From Pseudomonas nitroreducens NBRC 12694 (GTDB lineage Bacteria > Pseudomonadota > Gammaproteobacteria > Pseudomonadales > Pseudomonadaceae), in the NCBI RefSeq assembly GCF_002091755.1, contig NZ_BDAI01000001.1:496001-560000 (forward strand): DNA of 64,000 nucleotides, written 5' to 3'. Each line of letters opens with the position of its first letter. Position 1 is the stretch's first letter. Below, in pieces: positions 52,379 to 59,912 of this stretch. The notes under the pieces are model-generated. The model saw nothing but the letters and a program-made list of their open reading frames with translations. It made no database searches and had not been told where the DNA came from. A program made the position numbers and the translations under genes.

Positions 52379-53122
52379 TCAGCTCATGTACATTCCGCCA
52401 TTCACCGGTACCGTGGCACCCGTTACATAAGCTGCGCCCTCGGAAGCGAGGAATGCTACCACTTTGGCGATCTCTTCGGCTTGTCCCAGTCGACCCAGCG
52501 GAATCTGACCGAGCAGTGCTTCACGCTGGGCTTCGGGCAACTCACGGGTCATGTCGGTGTCGATGAAGCCCGGAGCGACCGCGTTGACAGTGATAGCACG
52601 GGAACCGACTTCGCGCGCCAGGGCACGGGTGAAGCCTTCCAGACCGGCCTTGGCCGCCGCGTAGTTGGTCTGCCCGGCATTACCCATGGCACCGACGACC
52701 GAACCGATATTGATGATGCGACCCCAGCGCGCCTTGGTCATGCCGCGCAGCACGGCTTTCGACAGACGGTAGAGGCTGTTGAGGTTGGTGTTGACCACGT
52801 CGAACCACTCATCGTCTTTCATGCGCATCAGCAGGTTATCGCGGGTGATACCTGCGTTATTGACGACGATAGCCGGTGCGCCAGACTCTTTCTGAATGGC
52901 CTCGACTACGGCGGTGACGGACTCGTCATTGGACACATCGAGCACCATGCCGGAGCCCTGGATACCGTTTTCCTTGAGGTACTCGGAAATCTTCTGCGCG
53001 CCGGACTCGCTGGTGGCAGTGCCGACCACGGTGGCGCCCATGCGGCCCAGTTCCAGAGCGATGGCCTGGCCGATACCACGGCTCGCGCCGGTAACCAGGG
53101 CAACCTTACCTTGCAGACTCAT
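52379..53122 (-). CDS. fabG: 3-oxoacyl-ACP reductase
   Basis: 247 residues, short-chain dehydrogenase. NADP loop TGASRGIG (residues 11-18), NNAG, and Ser141-Tyr154-Lys158 (GSVVGAMGNAGQTNYAAAK). Reduces beta-ketoacyl-ACP. 14 bp after fabD. A 190-bp gap with a separate promoter follows before acpP. Confidence 0.97.
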   Translation of the reverse strand: MSLQGKVALVTGASRGIGQAIALELGRMGATVVGTATSESGAQKISEYLKENGIQGSGMVLDVSNDESVTAVVEAIQKESGAPAIVVNNAGITRDNLLMRMKDDEWFDVVNTNLNSLYRLSKAVLRGMTKARWGRIINIGSVVGAMGNAGQTNYAAAKAGLEGFTRALAREVGSRAITVNAVAPGFIDTDMTRELPEAQREALLGQIPLGRLGQAEEIAKVVAFLASEGAAYVTGATVPVNGGMYMS

Positions 53123-53136
53123 GCCTTATCTCCTGT

Positions 53137-54075
53137 TCAAGCCAGAGCCGCGCGAGCCGCGCCAAAGGCGTCCGCGGAATCCAGGTTATGGGTGGTTACG
53201 CCCTTCGCGCAACGCTTGTTCAAACCAGCCAGCACCTTGCCCGGGCCGCATTCGACCAGGTCAGTGACGCCCTTTTCGGCCAGCAACTGGACGCTCTCGA
53301 CCCAGCGTACCGGGCTGTACAGCTGCGCCAACAGGTCGCGCTTGAGCGAAGCCAGATCAGCCGGAACCTGGGCGGTGACGTTCTGTACCAGGGCAATCTG
53401 CGGCATCTGCCACTGAACGGCCTCGACCGCCTCTGCGAAACGCTCGGCAGCCGGACGCATCAGCTCGCAGTGCGACGGCACGCTGACCGGCAGCGCCACG
53501 GCACGCTTGGCCCCGCGCGCCTTGCAAGCCTCGATGGCACGCTCGACGGCCTTGGCCGCCCCCGCGATCACCACCTGACCCGGCGCGTTGAAATTCACGG
53601 CACTGACCACTTCGCCCTGGGCAGCTTCGGCGCAGGCGGCAAGCACATCAGCATCTTCCAGGCCGAGAATGGCAGCCATGCCGCCGGTACCGGCGGGAAC
53701 AGCTTCCTGCATCAATTGGCCACGGCGTTCGACCAGCTTTACCGCGTCGGCGAAGGCCAGGCTGCCAGCAGCGACCAGAGCGGAATATTCGCCCAGGCTA
53801 TGGCCGGCAACATAAGCCGGCTGCACGCCGCCTTCGGCCAGCCACAGACGCCAGAGGGCGATGGAGGCCGTAAGGATCGCGGGCTGGGTCTTGTCGGTCT
53901 GGTTCAGGCGCTCTTCAGGGCCCTCCCGGACCAGGGCCCAGAGGTCATAACCCAGGGCGGCGGAGGCTTCGGCGAAGGTTTCGCGCACGATGGCGTGCTG
54001 GGCACCCAGCTCGGCAAGCATGCCGAGCGACTGCGAACCTTGACCGGGGAATACGAAGGCGAGGGATGCGGACAT
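53137..54075 (-). CDS. fabD: Malonyl-CoA:ACP transacylase
   Basis: 312 residues. Ser93 in GHSLGEYSAL and His202 (SVPSHCELM) are the catalytic pair; the start FVFPGQGSQ is conserved. Transfers malonyl groups from CoA to ACP. Confidence 0.97.
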   Translation of the reverse strand: MSASLAFVFPGQGSQSLGMLAELGAQHAIVRETFAEASAALGYDLWALVREGPEERLNQTDKTQPAILTASIALWRLWLAEGGVQPAYVAGHSLGEYSALVAAGSLAFADAVKLVERRGQLMQEAVPAGTGGMAAILGLEDADVLAACAEAAQGEVVSAVNFNAPGQVVIAGAAKAVERAIEACKARGAKRAVALPVSVPSHCELMRPAAERFAEAVEAVQWQMPQIALVQNVTAQVPADLASLKRDLLAQLYSPVRWVESVQLLAEKGVTDLVECGPGKVLAGLNKRCAKGVTTHNLDSADAFGAARAALA

Positions 54076-54179
54076 TGCAACAGGTCCCTTTTGTCTATGT
54101 CGTCAAATGGATAGCGCCGGCGAGAGCCTGGCGCATTGAACTGACAGTTGGATGACGGTCTGACGACCGCGGTCACACA

Positions 54180-55187
54180 TTAGAGCAGATGTTCCAATCG
54201 GCCATGCAGCCGCTGGGGCAGATTCTCGCGAACTTCCAGCAGCGCGCGACGCAAGGCGCTCTGAATGCCCTCTTCCTTCGCACTGCCGTGACTCTTTACC
54301 ACGATACCCTGCAACCCCAGGAAACTCGCGCCATTGTGCTGGGACGGCGTCAGATCGCCCCGCAGACGGCGCAGGAAAGGCATCGCCATCAAGCCGACCG
54401 CCTTGGCCGGCAGGCTGGAATTGAACAGTTCCTCCAGACGCGCCGCCACCATGGCCGCCAGGCCTTCGCTGGACTTGAGCAGGATATTGCCGACGAAGCC
54501 GTCGCAGACCACCACATCGGCCAACCCGCGATACAGGCCATCGCCTTCGATGTAGCCGATGTAGTTCACACCGCGCGCCTGCTGCAGAAGGCTGGCCGCC
54601 AGCTTCACCTGCTGGTTGCCTTTGATGTCTTCGGTGCCGACATTCAGCAGCGCGACCCTGGGGTCGCTCTTGCCCAACGCTTCCGCCGCCACGGCGCCCA
54701 TGACGGCGAACTGGTAGAGATGCTCGGCGCTGCAGTCGACGTTGGCGCCCAAATCGAGCAGATGGCAGTGGCCGGTCTGCGTCGGCACTGCAGTCACCAT
54801 CGCCGGGCGGTCGATGCCGGGCAGGGTCTTGAGCAAGTAGCGGGACAGCGCCATCAGCGCACCGGTATTGCCGGCACTGACGCAGGCATGGGCCTTGCCA
54901 TCCCGAACCAGTTCGAGGGCAACACGCATGGAGGAGTCGGGCTTGCCACGCAACGCCTGTGACGGACGCTCGTCCATCGTGACGATTTCGCTGGCGTGAT
55001 GAATGTGAAGACGCTGGCGCTCGGCCGGAGAGAGGCCACGCAGGTGTTCTTCTAGCAGAGGAGCTTGGCCGACGAGGACCAGCTGGAGGGAAGCATATTC
55101 GGCCAGAAAGGAAATACAGGCCGGAACAATGCAGTGGGGACCGTAGTCCCCACCCATTGCATCAATCGCGATGATTGGTGCGGACAA
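54180..55187 (-). CDS. plsX: Acyl-phosphate synthase PlsX
   Basis: 335 residues, normal length. AIDAMGGDYGP at the N-terminus and SAGNTGALMALSRYLL and CDGFVGNILLKSSEG motifs. Converts acyl-ACP to acyl-phosphate, the first step in phospholipid synthesis with PlsY. 104-bp gap to fabD; 3 bp after rpmF. Confidence 0.96.
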   Translation of the reverse strand: MSAPIIAIDAMGGDYGPHCIVPACISFLAEYASLQLVLVGQAPLLEEHLRGLSPAERQRLHIHHASEIVTMDERPSQALRGKPDSSMRVALELVRDGKAHACVSAGNTGALMALSRYLLKTLPGIDRPAMVTAVPTQTGHCHLLDLGANVDCSAEHLYQFAVMGAVAAEALGKSDPRVALLNVGTEDIKGNQQVKLAASLLQQARGVNYIGYIEGDGLYRGLADVVVCDGFVGNILLKSSEGLAAMVAARLEELFNSSLPAKAVGLMAMPFLRRLRGDLTPSQHNGASFLGLQGIVVKSHGSAKEEGIQSALRRALLEVRENLPQRLHGRLEHLL

Positions 55188-55190
55188 AGA

Positions 55191-55373
55191 TTACTCGTCA
55201 GAGCCTTTGTCTACGACCTTGCGGCCGCGATAGAAACCGTCCGGGGAGACGTGGTGGCGCAGGTGAACTTCACCGGTGCTCTTTTCCACGGACAGAGCGT
55301 TCGCGTCCAGGGCATCGTGCGAACGACGCATGTCACGAGCGGAACGGGATTTTTTGTTCTGCTGAACAGCCAT
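55191..55373 (-). CDS. rpmF: Ribosomal protein bL32
   Basis: 60 residues. MAVQQNKKSRSARDMRRSHD is the conserved start. No zinc-binding cysteines, so this is the zinc-free type. Short, basic N-terminus and acidic tail. Lies between yceD and plsX as usual. Confidence 0.97.
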   Translation of the reverse strand: MAVQQNKKSRSARDMRRSHDALDANALSVEKSTGEVHLRHHVSPDGFYRGRKVVDKGSDE

Positions 55374-55386
55374 GATTGATTAACTC

Positions 55387-55917
55387 CTAAACGTTTGGGT
55401 CACGCTTCAACTGCGCCAGTACGCTGAACGGATTGGGCCGTTCTTCGACGTTCTCGCTCGGTTCGGGCGCTGTAGCGTATCCCACCGGCTGCTGGCAATC
55501 CTCAGGGTCATGGACCGGCACGATGGGCAAGGCGAGCAGCAACTCGTCCTCGGCCAGCGAGGTCAGGTCGATGGGGTCATCCCCCACCTCCAATGCATCG
55601 TAGCCACTGGGCAGATCATCGATCGACTTGCCTTCCGGAATGATGACGTAATCGTACGCACCACCCACATGGAAGTTGGCCGGCTCGAGACAGCGTTGGC
55701 ATACCATGCTCACCTCGGCGTCGAGTTCGACGTGCATGACCGCCAGCTTCTGCTGATCACGGAAGAAGGAAAACTTCGCGTGAATCTTGCCATCACTGCT
55801 GGTCAGTTGCTCGTTGAGACGTGGCATCTTGGCGATCAGCAGCTCACCTTCGAGGGTGGCGGCGCGCTCTACCAATTTGCGCGGATCAACGTGAGGTGGT
55901 ATCGGTCCATTCAACAT
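55387..55917 (-). CDS. yceD: 23S rRNA accumulation protein YceD (DUF177)
   Basis: 176 residues or one fewer. Conserved start MLNGPIPPHVDPRKL and the CxxC MVCQRCLEP; the C-terminal QLKRDPNV-like tail is also typical. In E. coli YceD is needed for normal 23S rRNA levels. First gene of the operon; the -10 of a consensus promoter lies only nine bases before its ATG, so the mRNA is probably leaderless or nearly so. Confidence 0.93.
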   Translation of the reverse strand: MLNGPIPPHVDPRKLVERAATLEGELLIAKMPRLNEQLTSSDGKIHAKFSFFRDQQKLAVMHVELDAEVSMVCQRCLEPANFHVGGAYDYVIIPEGKSIDDLPSGYDALEVGDDPIDLTSLAEDELLLALPIVPVHDPEDCQQPVGYATAPEPSENVEERPNPFSVLAQLKRDPNV

Positions 55918-55926
55918 AAGCGCGCC

Positions 55927-55954
55927 ATTATAGGGATGCACCCGAAGCTGTCAA
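55927..55954 (-). promoter_or_regulatory. Consensus sigma-70 promoter of yceD-rpmF-plsX-fab
   Basis: Minus strand -35 TTGACA (55949-55954, perfect), 16-bp spacer, -10 TATAAT (55927-55932, perfect). The -10 ends nine bases before the yceD start codon. Confidence 0.8.
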
Positions 55955-56029
55955 AGGAAATTAGCCATAAACCGCTGTATGGACAGACCTTTTCGCTAGA
56001 ATCGCGGCGACGCACCGAAGGAGTTATCC

Positions 56030-56608
56030 ATGTTACCCCTGATCCTGGCTTCCAGCTCGCCCTATCGCCGCGAACTGCTGCAGCGCCTGCGCCTGCCGTT
56101 CGAATGCGCCAGCCCCGACGTCGACGAAACACCGCTGCCGGGCGAAAGCGCCGAGCAACTGGTGCGCCGGCTGGCGGAAAGCAAGGCGCGCACTCTCGCC
56201 CAGCGATATCCCAACCACCTGATCATCGGCTCGGACCAGGCCGCCGTAAATGGCAGCAGGATACTCGGCAAGCCCCACACCATCGAACGCGCCACCGAAC
56301 AACTGAAAGACGCCAGCGGCAAGAGCGTGAGCTTCCTCACCGGCCTCTGCCTGCTGAACAGCCAGAGCGGTGAGGCGCAGGTCGACTGCGTGCCCTTCAC
56401 CGTGCACTTCCGCGACCTTGACGAAGCGCGCATCCGCCGCTACCTCGAGATCGAGCAACCTTTCGACTGCGCCGGCAGCTTCAAGGCCGAAGGCCTGGGC
56501 GTCAGCCTGTTCCGCGCCACCGAAGGCGAGGACGCCACCAGCCTGATCGGCTTGCCGCTGATCCGCCTGGTGGACATGCTGCTCGCCGAACAGGTACCCG
56601 TGCCCTGA
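56030..56608 (+). CDS. maf: Maf-family nucleoside triphosphate pyrophosphatase (YceF type)
   Basis: 192 residues. SSSPYRRELLQRL at the N-terminus and IIGSDQAAV are the Maf signatures. Position next to yceD and the sequence agree with the YceF subgroup, which hydrolyses modified nucleotides such as 7-methyl-GTP. GAAGGAG precedes the ATG. Divergent from the yceD operon. Confidence 0.92.
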   Translation: MLPLILASSSPYRRELLQRLRLPFECASPDVDETPLPGESAEQLVRRLAESKARTLAQRYPNHLIIGSDQAAVNGSRILGKPHTIERATEQLKDASGKSVSFLTGLCLLNSQSGEAQVDCVPFTVHFRDLDEARIRRYLEIEQPFDCAGSFKAEGLGVSLFRATEGEDATSLIGLPLIRLVDMLLAEQVPVP

Positions 56609-56641
56609 AAAAGAAGGCCTGACCCGCAAGACGGAAACAAT

Positions 56642-56667
56642 AAGGCCCGGCAATCGCCAGGCCTTTT
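56642..56667. terminator. Bidirectional terminator between maf and sppA
   Basis: AAGGCC-CGGC-AATC-GCC-A-GGCCTTTT: interrupted stem with T run on the plus strand (maf) and A/T tract on the minus strand (sppA). Confidence 0.8.
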
Positions 56668-56668
56668 C

Positions 56669-56686
56669 CTTCCTTATATAAGGAAG
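56669..56686. repeat. 18-bp perfect palindrome CTTCCTTATATAAGGAAG
   Basis: Located 5 bp before the sppA stop and directly after the shared terminator. AT-rich centre, no similar copy seen in the window. Possible protein-binding site or a further termination signal. Confidence 0.6.
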
Positions 56687-56691
56687 AGCAC

Positions 56692-57687
56692 TCAGCGCAG
56701 CGCTGGCCCCTGGAAGCCCATCCACATGGCCATGCGCTCGGCGACACTGGCACCAAGCTTCTTGGTGAAACGATCAAAGGCGGTTTCCTGGACGGTATAG
56801 TCCACGATTTCCTTCTCCTTGATGACTTCGCGCGCCACATAGCTTGAGCTGCCCAGGCCATCGATCAGCCCCAACTGCAGCGCCTGCTCACCGGACCAGA
56901 TGAGGCCGGAGAACAGCTCCGGGTGCTCCTTGTCCTTCAGGCGGTCGCCACGACCTTTCTTCACGCTATCGATGAACTGCTTGTGCGTGACGTCCAGCAC
57001 CTGTTGCCAGAAGGCGGTTTCATCCGCTTTCGGCGGCTGGAACGGATCAAGGAAGGCCTTGTGCTCACCGGAGGTATAGATTCGACGATCCACACCCAGC
57101 TTCTCCATGGTGCCGACAAAGCCGAAAGTGGCCGCCGTCACGCCAATGGAACCGACCAGGCTGGCCTTGTCCGCGTAGATCTGATCGGCAGCACTGGCAA
57201 TGTAGTAAGCACCGGACGCCCCCAGATCACTGATGACGGCGTAGACCTTGATATCCGGATGCTCACCACGCAGGCGCTTGATTTCATCGTAGATATAGCC
57301 GGACTGTACCGGGCTGCCGCCCGGGCTATTGATGCGCAGGACGATGCCTTTGGTGCCGGCATCCTCGAACGCCGAGCGCAGCGCGCCAACGATGTTGTCG
57401 GCACTGGCCGCCTCGTTGTCGGCGATCATGCCTTTCACCTCGATCAGCGCGGTATGGCTGGCGCTGCGCGAGGCAGACTTGGAAAGGCCACTGAAGGGAC
57501 TGAACAATGCCAGCGCGCCAAACAGGTAGACAAAAGTCAGCAACTTGAAAAAGATGCCCCAGCGGCGCGACCGGCGCTGCTCCTGGACACCAGCCAGCAC
57601 AGCCTTCTCCAGCAGCTTCCAGCTCTTGTCGTCGCCCGCCGCAGTTTGTGCAGCCTTGCTATCGTCCGCCTTCCATTCATCCGACAT
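56692..57687 (-). CDS. sppA: Signal peptide peptidase SppA (S49 family)
   Basis: 331 residues, the short S49 type. One transmembrane helix (about 45-65, GIFFKLLTFVYLFGALALFSP), catalytic Ser158 (LGASGAYYIASAAD) and Lys210 (GEHKAFLDPF). It degrades leftover signal peptides in the inner membrane with its active site in the periplasm. Its start overlaps the HAD gene stop by one base. Confidence 0.92.
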   Translation of the reverse strand: MSDEWKADDSKAAQTAAGDDKSWKLLEKAVLAGVQEQRRSRRWGIFFKLLTFVYLFGALALFSPFSGLSKSASRSASHTALIEVKGMIADNEAASADNIVGALRSAFEDAGTKGIVLRINSPGGSPVQSGYIYDEIKRLRGEHPDIKVYAVISDLGASGAYYIASAADQIYADKASLVGSIGVTAATFGFVGTMEKLGVDRRIYTSGEHKAFLDPFQPPKADETAFWQQVLDVTHKQFIDSVKKGRGDRLKDKEHPELFSGLIWSGEQALQLGLIDGLGSSSYVAREVIKEKEIVDYTVQETAFDRFTKKLGASVAERMAMWMGFQGPALR

Positions 57688-58373
57688 CAGTTGCCTACCT
57701 CGAGCACTGGTTTGACCGAGCGCCCGGCGAGCCAGGCGCGCAATTCATTGAAATGATTCACTTCCAGCGCCGGAGCATACTCCCGAAGGACCTCCAGCGA
57801 CTGAGCACCATAGCCCACCGCCACCGAATCCATGCCGGCTCGGCGCGCCATTTCCAGATCGAAGGGCGAATCGCCCACCATCAGCGCGTCGCGGGCATCG
57901 ACCCGGCAATGTTCGAGAATCTCATGCAGCATGCGCGGATCCGGCTTGCTCGCCGACTCGTCGGCGGCGCGGGTGATATCGAAGAAGTCCGTCCACCCCT
58001 GCCCCGCCAGCACACGATCCAGCCCACGGCGGTTCTTGCCGGTGGCGACCGCCAACTGGTAGCCCGCGCTCCGAAACTCAGCCATTGCCTCGGCCACACC
58101 AGGAAACAACGGCGAAGGCTGCACTTCCAGACTCAAATAGTGATCACCGTAATCCCGACGGAAACGATCCAGCGGCTCGCCTTCTTCGACCTCGGGATAC
58201 AGCGTCTGAATAGCCTCCGGCAGCCCAAGACCGATGATGCCCTTGATCGCCGCCTCGCTACGCACCGGAAGACCGGAACCTACCGCCGCCACCCGCATCG
58301 CCTCGACGATACGACCGATGGAATCCACCAGCGTGCCATCCCAATCGAAGATCAGCAGGGAATACTCACGCAT
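57687..58373 (-). CDS. HAD-family hydrolase (phosphoglycolate phosphatase-like)
   Basis: 228 residues. HAD motif I DWDGTLVDS (Asp10, Asp12), motif III Lys in SKPDPRMLHEIL, motif IV VGDSPFDLEMA. The alpha-helical cap follows motif I, so it is a small-molecule phosphatase of the Gph type; substrate unknown. Start overlaps the rluC stop by eight bases. Position corresponds to PA2974 in my memory. Confidence 0.9.
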   Translation of the reverse strand: MREYSLLIFDWDGTLVDSIGRIVEAMRVAAVGSGLPVRSEAAIKGIIGLGLPEAIQTLYPEVEEGEPLDRFRRDYGDHYLSLEVQPSPLFPGVAEAMAEFRSAGYQLAVATGKNRRGLDRVLAGQGWTDFFDITRAADESASKPDPRMLHEILEHCRVDARDALMVGDSPFDLEMARRAGMDSVAVGYGAQSLEVLREYAPALEVNHFNELRAWLAGRSVKPVLEVGN

Positions 58374-59322
58374 CCAGACGCTCCACGGTACGCTGCCAGA
58401 TATCGTCCACCGGCGCCTCCAGTTCCAGCACCGAGCCGTCGGGCATCGGCACTCGCAGGAACGCGGAATGCAGGAACAGGCGCTTGCCGCCCAGCTCGCG
58501 GATCTCGCGGGAGAAGTCCTCATCGCCGTACTTGGGATCGCCGGCAATGGAATGGCCGGCATGCTTGGCATGCACACGGATCTGGTGGGTGCGACCGGTA
58601 ATCGGGCGCGCCTCCACCAAGGTGGCAAAGTCGCCGAAGCGGCGCAGCACCTTGAACTCGGTCAGCGCCTCCTTGCCCTCGGGATTCACTTCCACCACGC
58701 GCTCGCCGGAGCGCAGGTTGTTCTTCAGCAGCGGCACGGCAATCTGCTTCTTCGCCGCCGGCCAGCTGCCGCGCACCAGGGCATGGTAGCGCTTGTCCAC
58801 GATGCGCTCGCCGCGCAGGGCGTCGTGCAGGTGACGCAGCATGCTGCGCTTCTTGGCGATCATCAGCAGGCCGGACGTATCACGATCCAGGCGATGCACC
58901 AGCTCCAGGTCCTTGCACTCAGGGCGCAGTTGACGGAACGCCTCGATGACCCCGTAGTTCAGCCCACTGCCGCCGTGCACGGCGATACCGGTGGGCTTGT
59001 TCACCACGATCAGCGCCTTGTCTTCGAAGACGATGGCAGCCTCCAGGCGCTCGAGCAGCCCCTGCGCCAGCGGCACCGGCTCGTCGCGCTCGGCCAGGCG
59101 CAGCGGCGGGACGCGTATCACGTCACCCGCCTGCAGCTTGTACTCGGGCTTGATCCGGCCCTTGTTGACCCGCACCTCACCCTTGCGAAGGATGCGGTAG
59201 ATCAGGGTCTTGGGCACGCCCTTGAGCTGGGTGCGGAGGAAATTGTCGATTCGTTGGCCGGCATACTCCGGCGCGACTTCAAGCAGCTGGACGCCGGAAG
59301 TCGGAGGGGCGGGATTAGTCAT
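58366..59322 (-). CDS. rluC: 23S rRNA pseudouridine synthase C
   Basis: 318 residues: N-terminal S4 domain (about 18-75) and RluA-type catalytic domain, with Asp146 in HRLDRDTSG. RluC makes pseudouridines at 955, 2504 and 2580 of E. coli 23S rRNA. The ATG at 59322 (MTNPAPPTSG) agrees with the family; an in-frame ATG at 59346 would add eight residues. The rne promoter begins only 29 bp from its start on the other strand. Confidence 0.94.
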   Translation of the reverse strand: MTNPAPPTSGVQLLEVAPEYAGQRIDNFLRTQLKGVPKTLIYRILRKGEVRVNKGRIKPEYKLQAGDVIRVPPLRLAERDEPVPLAQGLLERLEAAIVFEDKALIVVNKPTGIAVHGGSGLNYGVIEAFRQLRPECKDLELVHRLDRDTSGLLMIAKKRSMLRHLHDALRGERIVDKRYHALVRGSWPAAKKQIAVPLLKNNLRSGERVVEVNPEGKEALTEFKVLRRFGDFATLVEARPITGRTHQIRVHAKHAGHSIAGDPKYGDEDFSREIRELGGKRLFLHSAFLRVPMPDGSVLELEAPVDDIWQRTVERLDA

Positions 59323-59350
59323 CCGAATATAATAACAATTTTTCATTCAA

Positions 59351-59379
59351 TTGAAGCACTTAATCATTGCTGCTATATT
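59351..59379 (+). promoter_or_regulatory. Sigma-70 promoter of rne
   Basis: -35 TTGAAG (59351-59356), 17-bp spacer, -10 TATATT (59374-59379). It gives a leader of about 527 nt before the rne start. Confidence 0.65.
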
Positions 59380-59385
59380 CGGGAG

Positions 59386-59912
59386 GCCGCCAAAAGTGGC
59401 CAGGCCTGCGGATGATCGCGTAATCGCCATCCCCAACCGCCTGCAAACACATTGAAAGGACACCAGGCAGTCCCCGGAAGCGTTGCAACGGCCCGAGCGA
59501 TTCTCGCGCCGACAGCGCCTCGAAACCCAGGCCTTGAGACATGACCACGGCAACCAAGGTCGCCGTGATAAAAGCCAACCCCGCTCCCGGATTCAGCGAG
59601 TGGCACCCGGCTCTTAGGGAAATGTGCAGGGCGGAGATGCACAACTGTCGGATTGCGTTGCGTTCATGCCTTGAACGCATGCCTTGAACGTAGACGCACT
59701 TATCGTCCGCATCTGACAGTCAATTCCTCCTCCTGATGAGTGCTTGTTCTTACACAACAAGCAGGAAACGTAGTCGCGGCACAGCAGTTCTATCCTGCTG
59801 CCGCTGGACACGGGAATGGTCCGCCATTCCTGAGTACGTGCCTTAGCACCGACCGTGAGAGTCGTGTGTGCCGATCGCCGTTTCCGGTGGCCCCGGAAAC
59901 CATTGGTACTAC
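59386..59912 (+). promoter_or_regulatory. Long 5' leader of rne
   Basis: About 527 nt without a credible gene. It contains several potential stems and ends with a compact hairpin GTTTCCGG-TGGCC-CCGGAAAC at 59880-59900, 12 nt before the start codon, where the ribosome site should be. In E. coli the rne leader mediates autoregulation by RNase E cleavage; the same role is inferred here from length and structure. Confidence 0.65.
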
